This document shows positions 26,751 through 35,631 of a DNA stretch of 64,000 nucleotides, piece by piece. Under the pieces are notes generated by a model. The model did not search any database. It was not told the DNA's origin and saw only the letters and a program-made list of their open reading frames with translations. The DNA lies in assembly GCF_021311115.1 (NCBI RefSeq), contig NZ_JAJTNP010000003.1, forward strand, positions 307,732 through 371,731, given 5' to 3'. Made by a program: the position numbers and the translations under genes. This DNA is from Chryseobacterium gwangjuense. Lineage in GTDB: Bacteria; Bacteroidota; Bacteroidia; Flavobacteriales; Weeksellaceae. Every line of letters begins with the position of its first letter. Within the stretch, counting starts at the first letter, position 1.

Positions 26751-27596
26751 ATGAAACACCTACACCAAAATCAAGAATTTCGTTTTAATGAAGTTTTATT
26801 TGAAGGCCGCAACAAAGAATACGGCGCTTATGTTTTAAGAAATGAATCAGACAGAATATTAACAAGAGCACTTTTTGTAGGTGTGAGTTTATTGGCTGCA
26901 GTTTCTATTACACCATTTGTGATTAATGCATTCAATAGTGAAAGTACGGTACATGTTCCTACAGATGGTCCTCCCGTAGTTATTAAATTAGATCGGGTAG
27001 ATCGTCCGGATACACCGCCAGTGAAAATAGAGCCTGTAAAACCTACCACTCCTCCTAATGTGAAAACCTTTGACTCAAGAGTGGTTGAACCTAAAAGGGA
27101 TGCGATTGAAAGTGAGAAAAAAGAAATACCAAATGATGCAGTGGCGGGATTAACAACTAATTTAAAAGCAGATCCTCCGGTAAATACATATATTCCCATT
27201 CAAAATACGGAAACTACTATAAAAGGACCTGTAGCTCCATATGTAAAGCCAGAAGCACCCAAAGTAGATAAAAATAAAATCGAAACTGAATTAAGCGCAG
27301 AAGCTAATTTTAGTGGCGGGATAGAAGCTTTCAGAAATAAGGTAATGAATAACTTTGATGGATCAGGTTTTGAGTCTGGTGATATCATGAGAACAACAAT
27401 TACTTTTATTGTAGAAATTGACGGAACAATTTCAGGAATTAAAGCAAATGGTACCAACGCAGATTTTAATAGTGAAGCAATTAGAACTATAAAAGCTATT
27501 TCTGGGAAAGGGAAATGGACACCTGGAAAAAATAAACAAGGAGAATCTGTAAGAAGCTCTTTTAAATTTCCTATATCGATGAAGTTTGATAATTAA
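26751..27596 (+). CDS. TonB-like energy transducer protein
   Basis: Predicted to couple the proton-motive force to an outer membrane receptor. The N-terminus FEGRNKEYGAYVLR is the conserved cytoplasmic motif of Bacteroidota TonB proteins. One transmembrane helix follows at about residues 40-60, then a proline-rich periplasmic spacer (about 70-160), then a TonB C-terminal domain (about 190-281). The ATG at 26751 is preferred over the adjacent GTG at 26748. No ExbB/ExbD genes lie nearby, so its motor partner is unknown. Confidence 0.82.
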   Translation: MKHLHQNQEFRFNEVLFEGRNKEYGAYVLRNESDRILTRALFVGVSLLAAVSITPFVINAFNSESTVHVPTDGPPVVIKLDRVDRPDTPPVKIEPVKPTTPPNVKTFDSRVVEPKRDAIESEKKEIPNDAVAGLTTNLKADPPVNTYIPIQNTETTIKGPVAPYVKPEAPKVDKNKIETELSAEANFSGGIEAFRNKVMNNFDGSGFESGDIMRTTITFIVEIDGTISGIKANGTNADFNSEAIRTIKAISGKGKWTPGKNKQGESVRSSFKFPISMKFDN

Positions 27597-27620
27597 TATC
27601 TCGATAATAAATCTTGACAG

Positions 27621-27658
27621 TTATCCACAAAGAATTTTTTTTGTGGATAATTTTTTTT
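27621..27658 (+). terminator. Hairpin with T run built from two DnaA-box sequences
   Basis: TTATCCACAAA and TTTGTGGATAA pair over 11 bp and are followed by eight T, so this can end the TonB-like transcript. Each arm also contains TTATCCACA, the exact consensus DnaA box, and parAB start 110 bases on. Confidence 0.7.
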
Positions 27659-27734
27659 ATTACTAAAAACCTTATTAACAGTATTTTAACTCTATTTTTG
27701 ATTTTGTGACTCACCTAGAGCAAAGAAAAAAGTG

Positions 27735-27742
27735 TATTTTTG
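27735..27742 (+). promoter_or_regulatory. -7 promoter element (TATTTTTG) of the parAB operon
   Basis: An exact TANNTTTG match 18 bases before the ATG at 27761. It contains the alternative TTG at 27740, which argues against that start. Confidence 0.6.
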
Positions 27743-27760
27743 AATCTTAAAGTTCTAAGA

Positions 27761-28534
27761 ATGGCAAAAATCATAGGTATCGCTAATCAAAAAGGAGGTG
27801 TTGGAAAAACTACAACCGCAGTGAATTTAGCAGCAGCATTAGGGGTATTGGAAAAGAAAATATTAATCATTGACGCTGATCCTCAGGCGAATGCTACCTC
27901 AGGTTTAGGGGTTGATGATGTTCAGTATTCTACATACAATTTGTTGGAGCACAGTATTGATACAAGAAGCTGTATCAAACAGACTGCGACTCCTAATCTG
28001 GATATCGTGCCATCTCACATCGACTTGGTAGCAGCGGAAATTGAGCTGGTAGACAAAGACAACCGTGAATATATGCTGAAAAAAGCATTGGAAAGCGTAA
28101 GAAATGATTATGATTATATCATTATCGATTGTGCTCCGAGTTTAGGTTTGATCACCGTGAATGCGCTTACTGCTGCAGATTCTGTAATTATCCCGATTCA
28201 GTGCGAATATTTTGCATTGGAAGGTTTGGGTAAATTGTTGAATACCATTAAAAATGTTCAGAAAATCCATAATAAAGATTTAGATATCGAAGGACTTCTT
28301 TTAACGATGTATGACAGCAGATTGAGATTGTCTAATCAGGTAGTGGAGGAAGTAAACTCGCATTTCCCTGAAATGGTATTTGAAACCATCATCAGCAGAA
28401 ACGTAAGATTGAGTGAAGCGCCGAGTTTTGGAGAAAGTATTTTGAACTATGATGCAGAAAGTAAAGGAGCGGTTCAGTACATTCAGCTGGCAGAAGAAGT
28501 TTTGTTGAAGAACGAAAAATTAGTAAAGAATTAA
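27761..28534 (+). CDS. parA: Chromosome partitioning ATPase ParA (Soj)
   Basis: A Walker-type ATPase that moves ParB-bound origins apart on the nucleoid. The deviant Walker A KGGVGKTTTAVNLA with its signature lysine lies at residues 11-24, DADPQANAT and DCAPSLG follow. The 257-residue length fits chromosomal ParA of the Soj group. The ATG at 27761 is chosen because the earlier TTG lies in the promoter. It is the first gene of parA-parB-DUF5683-dapB. Confidence 0.93.
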   Translation: MAKIIGIANQKGGVGKTTTAVNLAAALGVLEKKILIIDADPQANATSGLGVDDVQYSTYNLLEHSIDTRSCIKQTATPNLDIVPSHIDLVAAEIELVDKDNREYMLKKALESVRNDYDYIIIDCAPSLGLITVNALTAADSVIIPIQCEYFALEGLGKLLNTIKNVQKIHNKDLDIEGLLLTMYDSRLRLSNQVVEEVNSHFPEMVFETIISRNVRLSEAPSFGESILNYDAESKGAVQYIQLAEEVLLKNEKLVKN

Positions 28535-28562
28535 AAGCAAATAGCCAAAAGCTAAAAGCAAA
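28532..28562. repeat. Word-repeat island between parA and parB
   Basis: Direct imperfect copies of the word AAAAGC(A/T)AA (as in AGCCAAAAGCTAAAAGC) fill the 30-base gap. The same word occurs at 22110-22130. Confidence 0.65.
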
Positions 28563-28564
28563 AT

Positions 28565-29455
28565 ATGAAGGACAAAAAAAGAGCGATGGGGCGCGGTTTA
28601 GGTGCTATTCTTAGTGCTGAATCCAAAGCGACGATTAATTCTGCTACCGATGTGGGAGCAGATAAATTTGTGGGAAATATTGTAGAAGTATCCATAGAAG
28701 ATATTTATCCGAATTCGACCCAGCCAAGAACTTATTTTGATGAAAAAGCATTAAATGAACTTGCTCAGTCTATTAAAAATTTAGGCATTATTCAGCCCAT
28801 TACCTTAAGAAAAGACGGAGAAAGATTCGAAATTATATCTGGGGAAAGACGTTTCAGAGCAAGTAAAATTGCCGGTCTTACCAGTATTCCTGCCTATATT
28901 CGTTTGGTGAATGATCAGGAGCTTTTGGAAATGGCTCTTGTTGAGAATATTCAGAGAGAGGATCTTGATGCTATTGAAATTGCACTTACTTATCACAGGC
29001 TTTTAGAAGAAATTGGTTTAACACAGGAAAATCTTAGCCAAAGAGTAGGGAAGGACAGAAGTACCATTACCAACTCGATAAGACTGTTAAGATTAAGTCC
29101 GGATATTCAGAACGCGATCAGAAGCGGAGAGATTTCTGCAGGACACGGTAGAGCGATCATCAGTCTGGAAAATGAAGAACATCAGCAGATTCTGTTTGAT
29201 TTAATTATCAAAGAACAATTGAATGTTCGTCAGGCTGAACAAGCAGCTACGGCTTTAAAAAATCCGAAATCACCTGCTGCCAAAAAAGCAAAAGCAGAGC
29301 TTTCTAATAACTATAAGAGAGTTCAGAAAACAATATCTGATATATTAGATGTAAAAGTGGAGATCAAAACCTCCGGAAATGGTAAAAAAGGTAAAATTGT
29401 TCTGGATTTCAAAAATGAAGATGAGCTGGAATATATTTTATCCCATATAAAATAA
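28565..29455 (+). CDS. parB: Chromosome partitioning protein ParB
   Basis: Binds parS sites and spreads on DNA with the help of CTP. The N-terminal segment KKRAMGRGLGAIL carries the conserved arginine/glycine motif that stimulates ParA. The ParB/Srx domain (about residues 38-130) has SGERRFRASK, a CTP-binding motif. A helix-turn-helix follows near residues 145-175 (GLTQENLSQRVGKDRSTITN), then a C-terminal dimerisation domain. The 296-residue length is typical. I could not identify parS sites by eye in this window. Confidence 0.93.
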   Translation: MKDKKRAMGRGLGAILSAESKATINSATDVGADKFVGNIVEVSIEDIYPNSTQPRTYFDEKALNELAQSIKNLGIIQPITLRKDGERFEIISGERRFRASKIAGLTSIPAYIRLVNDQELLEMALVENIQREDLDAIEIALTYHRLLEEIGLTQENLSQRVGKDRSTITNSIRLLRLSPDIQNAIRSGEISAGHGRAIISLENEEHQQILFDLIIKEQLNVRQAEQAATALKNPKSPAAKKAKAELSNNYKRVQKTISDILDVKVEIKTSGNGKKGKIVLDFKNEDELEYILSHIK

Positions 29456-30103
29456 ATGAAGAAAATATTTTTCACATTTTTTCTGTGTCTGTTCGCAGTG
29501 GCTTATTCACAAACAATACCTAATGATACTATTAAGGTAGATTCTCTTACGAATGAGAAAGCATCTGTGGAAAAGCCTAAAAAACAGCTGAAATCGGAAG
29601 CAAAAATTGTAGAAGATTTAGAAAGTGCAAACGGACCTACCAGAAAAACAATAAAGCTCAACCCTACGAAAGCAGGGTTGTATTCTGCTGTTTTACCCGG
29701 ATTAGGACAATATTACAATAAAAAATACTGGAAAATTCCGATCGTATGGGGAGCTGTAGGAACAGGAGTTGGAATTGCCATCTGGAATGACAATCAGTAC
29801 AAAAAATACCGACAATATTATCTGGATAAGTTAAATGGCAGACCCAATGAGTTTTTAAGCGACAAACCTTTCTTGGATAAAATTGCTTTGGGAAATGCAC
29901 AAGACAGAGCAAAAAGGCAAAGAGATTACGCTATTGCAATCACAGGACTTATTTATATTCTGAATATTGTAGATGCGGTGGTAGATTCCCATCTTTATGA
30001 AAGCCGCCACGATCCGGATCTCTCTTTTTCACCTGCTGTTATTCAGGATCAATATGGAATTACCCCTCCTAAAACGGGTTTAAGTTTAAGTTATAGATTT
30101 TAA
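29456..30103 (+). CDS. DUF5683 domain-containing protein
   Basis: A 215-residue exported or membrane protein with a signal peptide ending near AYSQ (residue 19). DUF5683 covers about residues 65-200, with KAGLYSAVLPGLGQYYNKKYWK and two short hydrophobic helices. It has no known function, but it is regularly found between parB and dapB in flavobacteria. The start codon directly follows the parB stop, so the genes are translationally coupled. Confidence 0.85.
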   Translation: MKKIFFTFFLCLFAVAYSQTIPNDTIKVDSLTNEKASVEKPKKQLKSEAKIVEDLESANGPTRKTIKLNPTKAGLYSAVLPGLGQYYNKKYWKIPIVWGAVGTGVGIAIWNDNQYKKYRQYYLDKLNGRPNEFLSDKPFLDKIALGNAQDRAKRQRDYAIAITGLIYILNIVDAVVDSHLYESRHDPDLSFSPAVIQDQYGITPPKTGLSLSYRF

Positions 30104-30156
30104 CAAATTGTACAGAATTTTCTAAATTTTGGATAATTAAAATAATAATAAAGTAT

Positions 30157-30858
30157 ATGAGAATAGCATTAGTTGGATATGGTAAAATGGGTAAAATCAT
30201 CGATGAAATTGCTCAGAAAAGAGGTCATGAAGTCGTAGCCCGTCTAAAAGAAACTCCAACTGCTGAAAATCTTAATAATCCGGATGTTGTTATTGAGTTT
30301 TCACTTCCCGAAGTGGCATTTGAAAATATAAAAGCATGTCTTGAAAATAAAATTCCTGTAATCTGCGGAACAACTGGTTGGCTGGAAAAAAAATCTGAGA
30401 TCGAAACAATTTCAATTGAAAATAATACAGCATTTTTATATGGATCAAATTTTAGTTTAGGAGTCAATTTATTCTTTGCTTTAAACGAGAAATTGGCAGA
30501 TTTAATGAAAAGTGTAGATGAGTATTCATGTCAATTAGAAGAGATTCATCACATTCATAAAAAAGATGCGCCAAGCGGAACGGCAATTTCTATTGCGGAA
30601 GGTATTTTTAAGCATAACTCAAAGTTTGATGCCTGGAAATTGGATGAAACAAAAGATAACCAATTGGGTATTTTTGCAATTCGTGAAGATGAGGTTCCGG
30701 GAACGCACAGTGTTTTTTACAAAAGCGAAGTCGATGAAATTGAAATCAAGCATACCGCATTCAACAGAAACGGTTTTGCATTAGGAGCTGTAGTCGCTGC
30801 AGAATGGATTAAAGATAAAAAAGGAAATTTTGAAATGAAAGACGTTTTAGGTCTTTAA
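30157..30858 (+). CDS. dapB: 4-hydroxy-tetrahydrodipicolinate reductase
   Basis: An NAD(P)H-dependent step of lysine and diaminopimelate synthesis. The N-terminal Rossmann motif VGYGKMGK lies at residues 6-13. The substrate-binding segment EIHHIHKKDAPSGTA carries the catalytic His and Lys. The protein is short (233 residues), as usual in Bacteroidota. It follows DUF5683 after 53 bases and precedes lepB by 114 bases. Confidence 0.93.
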   Translation: MRIALVGYGKMGKIIDEIAQKRGHEVVARLKETPTAENLNNPDVVIEFSLPEVAFENIKACLENKIPVICGTTGWLEKKSEIETISIENNTAFLYGSNFSLGVNLFFALNEKLADLMKSVDEYSCQLEEIHHIHKKDAPSGTAISIAEGIFKHNSKFDAWKLDETKDNQLGIFAIREDEVPGTHSVFYKSEVDEIEIKHTAFNRNGFALGAVVAAEWIKDKKGNFEMKDVLGL

Positions 30859-30972
30859 TTTTGTAACAAAATCCTTACATTGTAAACTAATTAGTAGTAC
30901 ATGATCAATGAAAGAAAATTACCCATTGCTCATTACAGATTACTTATATTATAGATTAGGCACAAGAATTTT

Positions 30973-32634
30973 ATGAATTACTTTTTAACGTACACAGTTT
31001 ATGTTCTCATCTTATCTGTATTGATGGGAATTTCTACTTGGAAGCTGTTTAAGAAAATGGGATATAGTCCGCTATTTGCTTTTATCCCTTTCTATAATTA
31101 TTTCATTATTTTAAAAGAAACAAAACATCCGAAATGGTGGACGGTTTTATCCTATTTACCAATTGTAGGACCTATTATGATGTCTGTTTTTCATATTTAT
31201 TTAATGAAGAAATTTGGAAAAAATCTTTTCCAGCATCAGCTTCTTACAGTAATTCTTCCGTTTATTTACATGGCAAGTGTAAATTATTCTAAAGATGTAG
31301 AAATTGAAGACGAAAGTGCTGATGATCTATTCTTAACAGACGAAGAAAAAAGCAACAAGAAAAAAGATACTTTTGCAGGTTCTATTACATTTGCGGTAGT
31401 TTTTGCAACGATTATCCACGTTTTTGTTACGCAGCCATTCGGAATTCCTACGGGATCTATGGAAAGAACACTTTTAGTAGGTGATTTCCTTTTCGTAAAC
31501 AAGTGGAGCTATGGATACAGACTTCCTATGCGTCCGGTTGCAATTCCTTTCTTACAGGGAACCATTATGGATACGGGAGAAAAAGGAAATCCTAAAGATG
31601 ATCCTAAATCTTATGCAGAAGGAGTTAAATTACCATATTCAAGAATCCTACAATTTAACAAGCCTCAAAGAAACGACGTAGTAGTATTCAATTATCCTCA
31701 GGATTCTGTACACGTAGCCATTGACAGAAAAGATCCTTATGTAAAAAGATGTGTTGCTGTTGCAGGAGATACTTTTGAAATGAGAGGAGGAAGACTTTTT
31801 GTAAACGGAAAACCAGAAACGGTTTTAGGAGACCAGGAAGTTCAACATGCTTATACGGTAAATACAGGATCTCAACTAGATATTCCTTCTTTATATAATA
31901 CTTACGGATTTTTGCCTGTAAGAGAAATGCAGACTGAAAAAGGATTCTTGTATGCATTCCAGGGATTAACTGATAAAACGGCTGCAGAAATAAAAGCTTT
32001 ACCCAATGTGGTAAGTATGGAGGAAAGTATTTTCCCTAAAGATTCTGCTACGATTTCTTATAAATTAAACGCTGATAAATCTGCTTATACAAAAAGCATA
32101 GATACTACTCAATCTATTTTCCCGGTTAATAAACCTTGGAATCAGGATTGGTATGGTCCATTAAGAATTCCTAAAAAAGGAGATGTTGTGGCTATTAATA
32201 AAGAATCTCTTCCAATGTATCAATGGATTATTTCTGAATATGAGCACAACAGTTTAGAAAACAAAAACGGAAAAATCTTTATTAACGGAAAAGAAACCAA
32301 TCAATATACTATTCAGCAAGATTATTATATGATGATAGGAGATAACAGAGATGCTTCACTAGATGCAAGATTCTTTGGTTTCGTTCCTGAAGAAAACATT
32401 GTAGGAAAACCGATGTTTACTTGGATGAGTATTCAGGGAGCTTTCTCTGATGCAAGTTCAACTTATCAGGCTCCTAAAAAAATCCGTTGGGAAAGAATGT
32501 TTAAAGCGACCAACACAGGAGAAGCCAATAAAACTTCGTACTGGTGGATCGCAGCGATGATTCTTATCTTGTTCTTTGGTTGGGAATATTTTATGAAACT
32601 ATTCAGAAAGAATAAAAAAGAAGAAGATTTATAA
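30973..32634 (+). CDS. lepB: Signal peptidase I with N-terminal membrane extension
   Basis: Removes signal peptides of exported proteins at the periplasmic face of the inner membrane. The catalytic Ser is S162 in GIPTGSMERT and the Lys is K258 in YVKRCVAVAGD; GDNRDASLDAR is box E. At 553 residues it is far longer than the usual 250-320. About 110 N-terminal residues add two or three hydrophobic helices (YSPLFAFIPFYNYF resembles DUF5684), and an insertion of about 130 residues lies between K258 and GDNRD. Another helix lies near the C-terminus. A terminator follows at 32653. Confidence 0.9.
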   Translation: MNYFLTYTVYVLILSVLMGISTWKLFKKMGYSPLFAFIPFYNYFIILKETKHPKWWTVLSYLPIVGPIMMSVFHIYLMKKFGKNLFQHQLLTVILPFIYMASVNYSKDVEIEDESADDLFLTDEEKSNKKKDTFAGSITFAVVFATIIHVFVTQPFGIPTGSMERTLLVGDFLFVNKWSYGYRLPMRPVAIPFLQGTIMDTGEKGNPKDDPKSYAEGVKLPYSRILQFNKPQRNDVVVFNYPQDSVHVAIDRKDPYVKRCVAVAGDTFEMRGGRLFVNGKPETVLGDQEVQHAYTVNTGSQLDIPSLYNTYGFLPVREMQTEKGFLYAFQGLTDKTAAEIKALPNVVSMEESIFPKDSATISYKLNADKSAYTKSIDTTQSIFPVNKPWNQDWYGPLRIPKKGDVVAINKESLPMYQWIISEYEHNSLENKNGKIFINGKETNQYTIQQDYYMMIGDNRDASLDARFFGFVPEENIVGKPMFTWMSIQGAFSDASSTYQAPKKIRWERMFKATNTGEANKTSYWWIAAMILILFFGWEYFMKLFRKNKKEEDL

Positions 32635-32652
32635 TTAAATAAAATAGAAATA

Positions 32653-32684
32653 AAATGAAGTATTTGAAAAAATACTTCATTTTT
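32653..32684 (+). terminator. Intrinsic terminator after lepB
   Basis: A 12-bp stem AAATGAAGTATT/AATACTTCATTT with a 6-base loop and T run, six bases before the WbqC start. Confidence 0.8.
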
Positions 32685-32689
32685 GCATT

Positions 32690-33313
32690 ATGAATATGAC
32701 GAATGTATTATTACCGGTATTTTATTTACCACCTATTTCTTGGTTTTCAGTGTTTTTAAATCCTGAAAATCAAATTGTATTTGAACAGTTTGAGAATTTT
32801 CCCAAACAGACGTATAGAAACAGGGCCAATATTTTTGGAGCCAATGGGAAATTGTCATTAATTATTCCAATCAATCATAACGGAAAGAGAGAATTAAAAG
32901 ATATTGAAATCTCTTACAGGGAAGATTGGAGAAGTCTTCATTGGAAATCAATAAAAACAGCTTATCAAAGTTCTCCTTATTTTGAGTTTTATGAAGATAA
33001 ACTGAAGAAAATATTCGATCTGAAAGAAACCAATCTTTTAGACTTCAACTTAAAAGCATTGGCTATTTTACAGCAGATTCTGAAAACGGAAAAGGCACAG
33101 TCTTTGAATACAGAGTATATCAAAAATCCGGAAGAGATTAATTTCAGAGAAAAGTTTTCAGCAAAACAACCTTCGGAATTTGAAATGGAAGAATATTATC
33201 AGACCTTCTCAGATAAATTGGGATTCGTAAAAGATTTATCAATTTTAGACCTAATTTGTAACAAAGGGCCTGAAACTTTGACTTATATAAAAAATATTAA
33301 ACAATCGTACTAA
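32690..33313 (+). CDS. WbqC family protein
   Basis: A 207-residue soluble protein of the WbqC-like family (PF08889). Family features are PVFYLPPISWF at the start, FPKQTYRNRANIFGANGK, and the WRSLHWKSIKTAYQSSPYF segment. WbqC homologues occur in O-antigen loci and elsewhere; the reaction is not established for this group. An ATG two codons later (32696) is an alternative start. The subtilase gene starts 1 base after its stop, so they form an operon. Confidence 0.85.
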   Translation: MNMTNVLLPVFYLPPISWFSVFLNPENQIVFEQFENFPKQTYRNRANIFGANGKLSLIIPINHNGKRELKDIEISYREDWRSLHWKSIKTAYQSSPYFEFYEDKLKKIFDLKETNLLDFNLKALAILQQILKTEKAQSLNTEYIKNPEEINFREKFSAKQPSEFEMEEYYQTFSDKLGFVKDLSILDLICNKGPETLTYIKNIKQSY

Positions 33314-33314
33314 A

Positions 33315-34991
33315 ATGAAAAAGATATTATTAGCTGCTGTTTTTTTAGCAGGTTTTAGTTTTACTTATGCTCAGGAAGCTAAAGGTAATGTAGATCCAAA
33401 AGAAGATAAAGATTTAATGACTTGGTATCATAAAGACTTTTCTTCTGCAAAAGTATATGGTGTAAATACAGAAAACGCATACAAATTTTTAGAATCTAAA
33501 GGACTTAAGCCTAAAACGGTATTAGTAGGTGTTTTAGATAGTGGTGTACAGGTAGATCACCCGGGATTGGTAAAGAATATCTGGTCAAACCCAAATGAAG
33601 TTCCGAATAACGGAAAAGATGACGACGGAAACGGATATGTAGATGATATTCACGGATGGAATTTTATCGGTGGAAAAAACGGTGATATTGATATCGACAA
33701 CATGGAAGTAACGAGAGTAGTTGCGAAATATAAATCAGTTTTCGAAGGCGACGATTCTGCAAAAAACAAAGTAAATCAAGCAAAAATGCCGGAAGATTTT
33801 GCAATGTATATGAAAGCTAAAGACCTTTTTTCTAAGAAAAGTGTTGAAGCAAAACAAGGATTCCAGACGTATTCTATGATTAACGATGCAATTCCTACTA
33901 TGGTAAAAATGCTTGGTGGAAAGAATGTTACTCCGGAAAATGTTGCAGCCATTAAAGCAGCTGATCAAAAAGAAACAATGGTTCTTCAGGTGTTGAAACA
34001 AGTTGCGGGAAGTCCTGAATTTCAAGGAAAAACTCCTGCGGAATTTGAGAAAATCATGAAAGACCAAATGAAAGAAGCTCTTGATTATTTCGGTCCTCAG
34101 GCAAAACAATATGATCTGTCTTACGATCCGAGAAAAGAGATTGTAGGTGATAACTATGATGATTATTCTGAAAAAAACTACGGAAACAATCATTATGAAG
34201 GTCCGGATGCAATGCACGGAACTCACGTTGCTGGAATTATCGCAGGCCTTCCTCAAGGAAAAGAAATTCAGTACGGAGTGGCTTCTAAAGTGGCAAAAAT
34301 TATGTCGGTAAGAACCGTTCCAAACGGAGATGAAAGGGATAAAGATGTTGCAAACGCAATCAGATACGCTGTAGATAACGGAGCAAAAGTTTTGAACATG
34401 AGCTTTGGTAAACCAGTTTCTCCGGGTAAAAGCGTAGTTTGGGACGCTTTTAAATATGCTCAGGATAAAGGAGTCCTTTTAGTAAAAGCAGCAGGTAACG
34501 AAAATGAAGATGTTGCAGAACATTTAGCGTACCCTACTAACTTTAAAAATGTTACAGATGAAAAACCATTTGTAAACAATGTTGTGGTAGTAGGAGCAAG
34601 TACCAATAAAAATGATGATTTAAGAGCTGGTTTCTCTAACTATAACAAAAAAATGGTAAATGTTTTTGCTCCGGGTGACGAGATTTATTCTACAATACCT
34701 CATAACGAGTATAAATATTTACAGGGAACTTCAATGGCTTCTCCGGTTGTTGCAGGCGCAGCAGCAGTATTATTAGCTTATATGCCAAACCTTACTCCGG
34801 CTCAGATCATTGAATCTTTAGTGAAGTCAAGCAATTCAAGTACAACAAATGAATTTGGAAACTTCTCTCAGGCAGGAGGTGTAATTGACGTTAAAAGAGC
34901 AGCAGAATACGCTTATACTAATTTTTACAACGGAAAATCTGGTAGTACAAAAAAGGCTACGAAATCTGTAAAAAAGACTGTTAAAAAATAA
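33315..34991 (+). CDS. S8 family serine peptidase (subtilase), exported
   Basis: A secreted subtilisin-like protease with a Sec signal peptide (residues 1-19, ending TYAQ). The triad is visible: D75 in GVLDSGVQVDHPG, H301 in HGTHVAGI and S473 in GTSMASPVVAG. The Asp-His distance of 226 residues is far larger than the roughly 30-35 of subtilisin; a mainly helical insertion of about 190 residues lies between. The C-terminus is lysine-rich (KKATKSVKKTVKK), not a T9SS sorting domain, so it probably stays in the periplasm. Confidence 0.88.
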   Translation: MKKILLAAVFLAGFSFTYAQEAKGNVDPKEDKDLMTWYHKDFSSAKVYGVNTENAYKFLESKGLKPKTVLVGVLDSGVQVDHPGLVKNIWSNPNEVPNNGKDDDGNGYVDDIHGWNFIGGKNGDIDIDNMEVTRVVAKYKSVFEGDDSAKNKVNQAKMPEDFAMYMKAKDLFSKKSVEAKQGFQTYSMINDAIPTMVKMLGGKNVTPENVAAIKAADQKETMVLQVLKQVAGSPEFQGKTPAEFEKIMKDQMKEALDYFGPQAKQYDLSYDPRKEIVGDNYDDYSEKNYGNNHYEGPDAMHGTHVAGIIAGLPQGKEIQYGVASKVAKIMSVRTVPNGDERDKDVANAIRYAVDNGAKVLNMSFGKPVSPGKSVVWDAFKYAQDKGVLLVKAAGNENEDVAEHLAYPTNFKNVTDEKPFVNNVVVVGASTNKNDDLRAGFSNYNKKMVNVFAPGDEIYSTIPHNEYKYLQGTSMASPVVAGAAAVLLAYMPNLTPAQIIESLVKSSNSSTTNEFGNFSQAGGVIDVKRAAEYAYTNFYNGKSGSTKKATKSVKKTVKK

Positions 34992-35023
34992 TTTATCTTA
35001 GTGTTTTTAACATTTGTAGATAT

Positions 35024-35050
35024 AAAGTCCGAAATTTTCGGACTTTTTTT
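35024..35050 (+). terminator. Intrinsic terminator after the subtilase gene
   Basis: A 10-bp stem AAAGTCCGAA/TTCGGACTTT with a 3-base loop and T run. Confidence 0.9.
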
Positions 35051-35115
35051 ATTTTTATTTATCATTTTGGCATGGTTTTTTGTAACTTTATTGTAATAAA
35101 ATAATAAACAACAAA

Positions 35116-35607
35116 ATGAAAAAGTTACTACTTGCAGGGATGTTGGGAACATCACTTTTTGCAGTGTCTTGTTCCTCAGTAAACAACGCTAAAACATCAC
35201 AAAACCAAAGATCAGAATTCCTTAAAATGAAAGGTGACTGGCAAATCGTAAGCATTGATTATGATAAGCAGTTCAAAATTAAGCCTTTCGATGAAGGAGC
35301 AGACGCACAATGCTTCGTAGGAAGTCATTGGAGATTAATTCCAAACAATTGGACAGGTGCTTATACTTTAAATGGAGGCGGATCTTGCCCGGCAATTACA
35401 CAGCCTATTAAAATTGATGTGAAAAGCGGCAATACTTTTGAGTTTAAGAAAATCGCTGAGGGAACAAAAGCAAAGCAAAATACAGCAGGATATACTTTAA
35501 CGTTAATTAACCAAACCACAGATCAATTCTCATTAGAGCAAAACATTCCTTTTGACGGAGAAAATGTAAGAGTTGTATACAACTTTCAGAGAACGGGAAT
35601 GAAGTAA
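35116..35607 (+). CDS. Lipocalin-like lipoprotein
   Basis: A 163-residue lipoprotein with lipobox VSC at residues 17-19. The rest looks like a single beta-barrel of the lipocalin_4/lipocalin-like group: LKMKGDWQIVSIDYD opens the first strand, and two cysteines (in AQCFVG and GGSCPAI) may form a disulfide. Ligand unknown. An OmpA-like lipoprotein gene follows after 24 bases, so both may serve the cell envelope in one operon. Confidence 0.75.
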   Translation: MKKLLLAGMLGTSLFAVSCSSVNNAKTSQNQRSEFLKMKGDWQIVSIDYDKQFKIKPFDEGADAQCFVGSHWRLIPNNWTGAYTLNGGGSCPAITQPIKIDVKSGNTFEFKKIAEGTKAKQNTAGYTLTLINQTTDQFSLEQNIPFDGENVRVVYNFQRTGMK

Positions 35608-35631
35608 TAGTTTAACTTAAATATAAAAAAA

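Noticed and set aside
27621..27650. Replication origin at the DnaA-box palindrome
   Set aside because: Only two boxes are present, they form a standard terminator with a T run, and no dnaA gene or AT-rich unwinding region with more boxes is visible. Recorded as a finding but not called as an origin.
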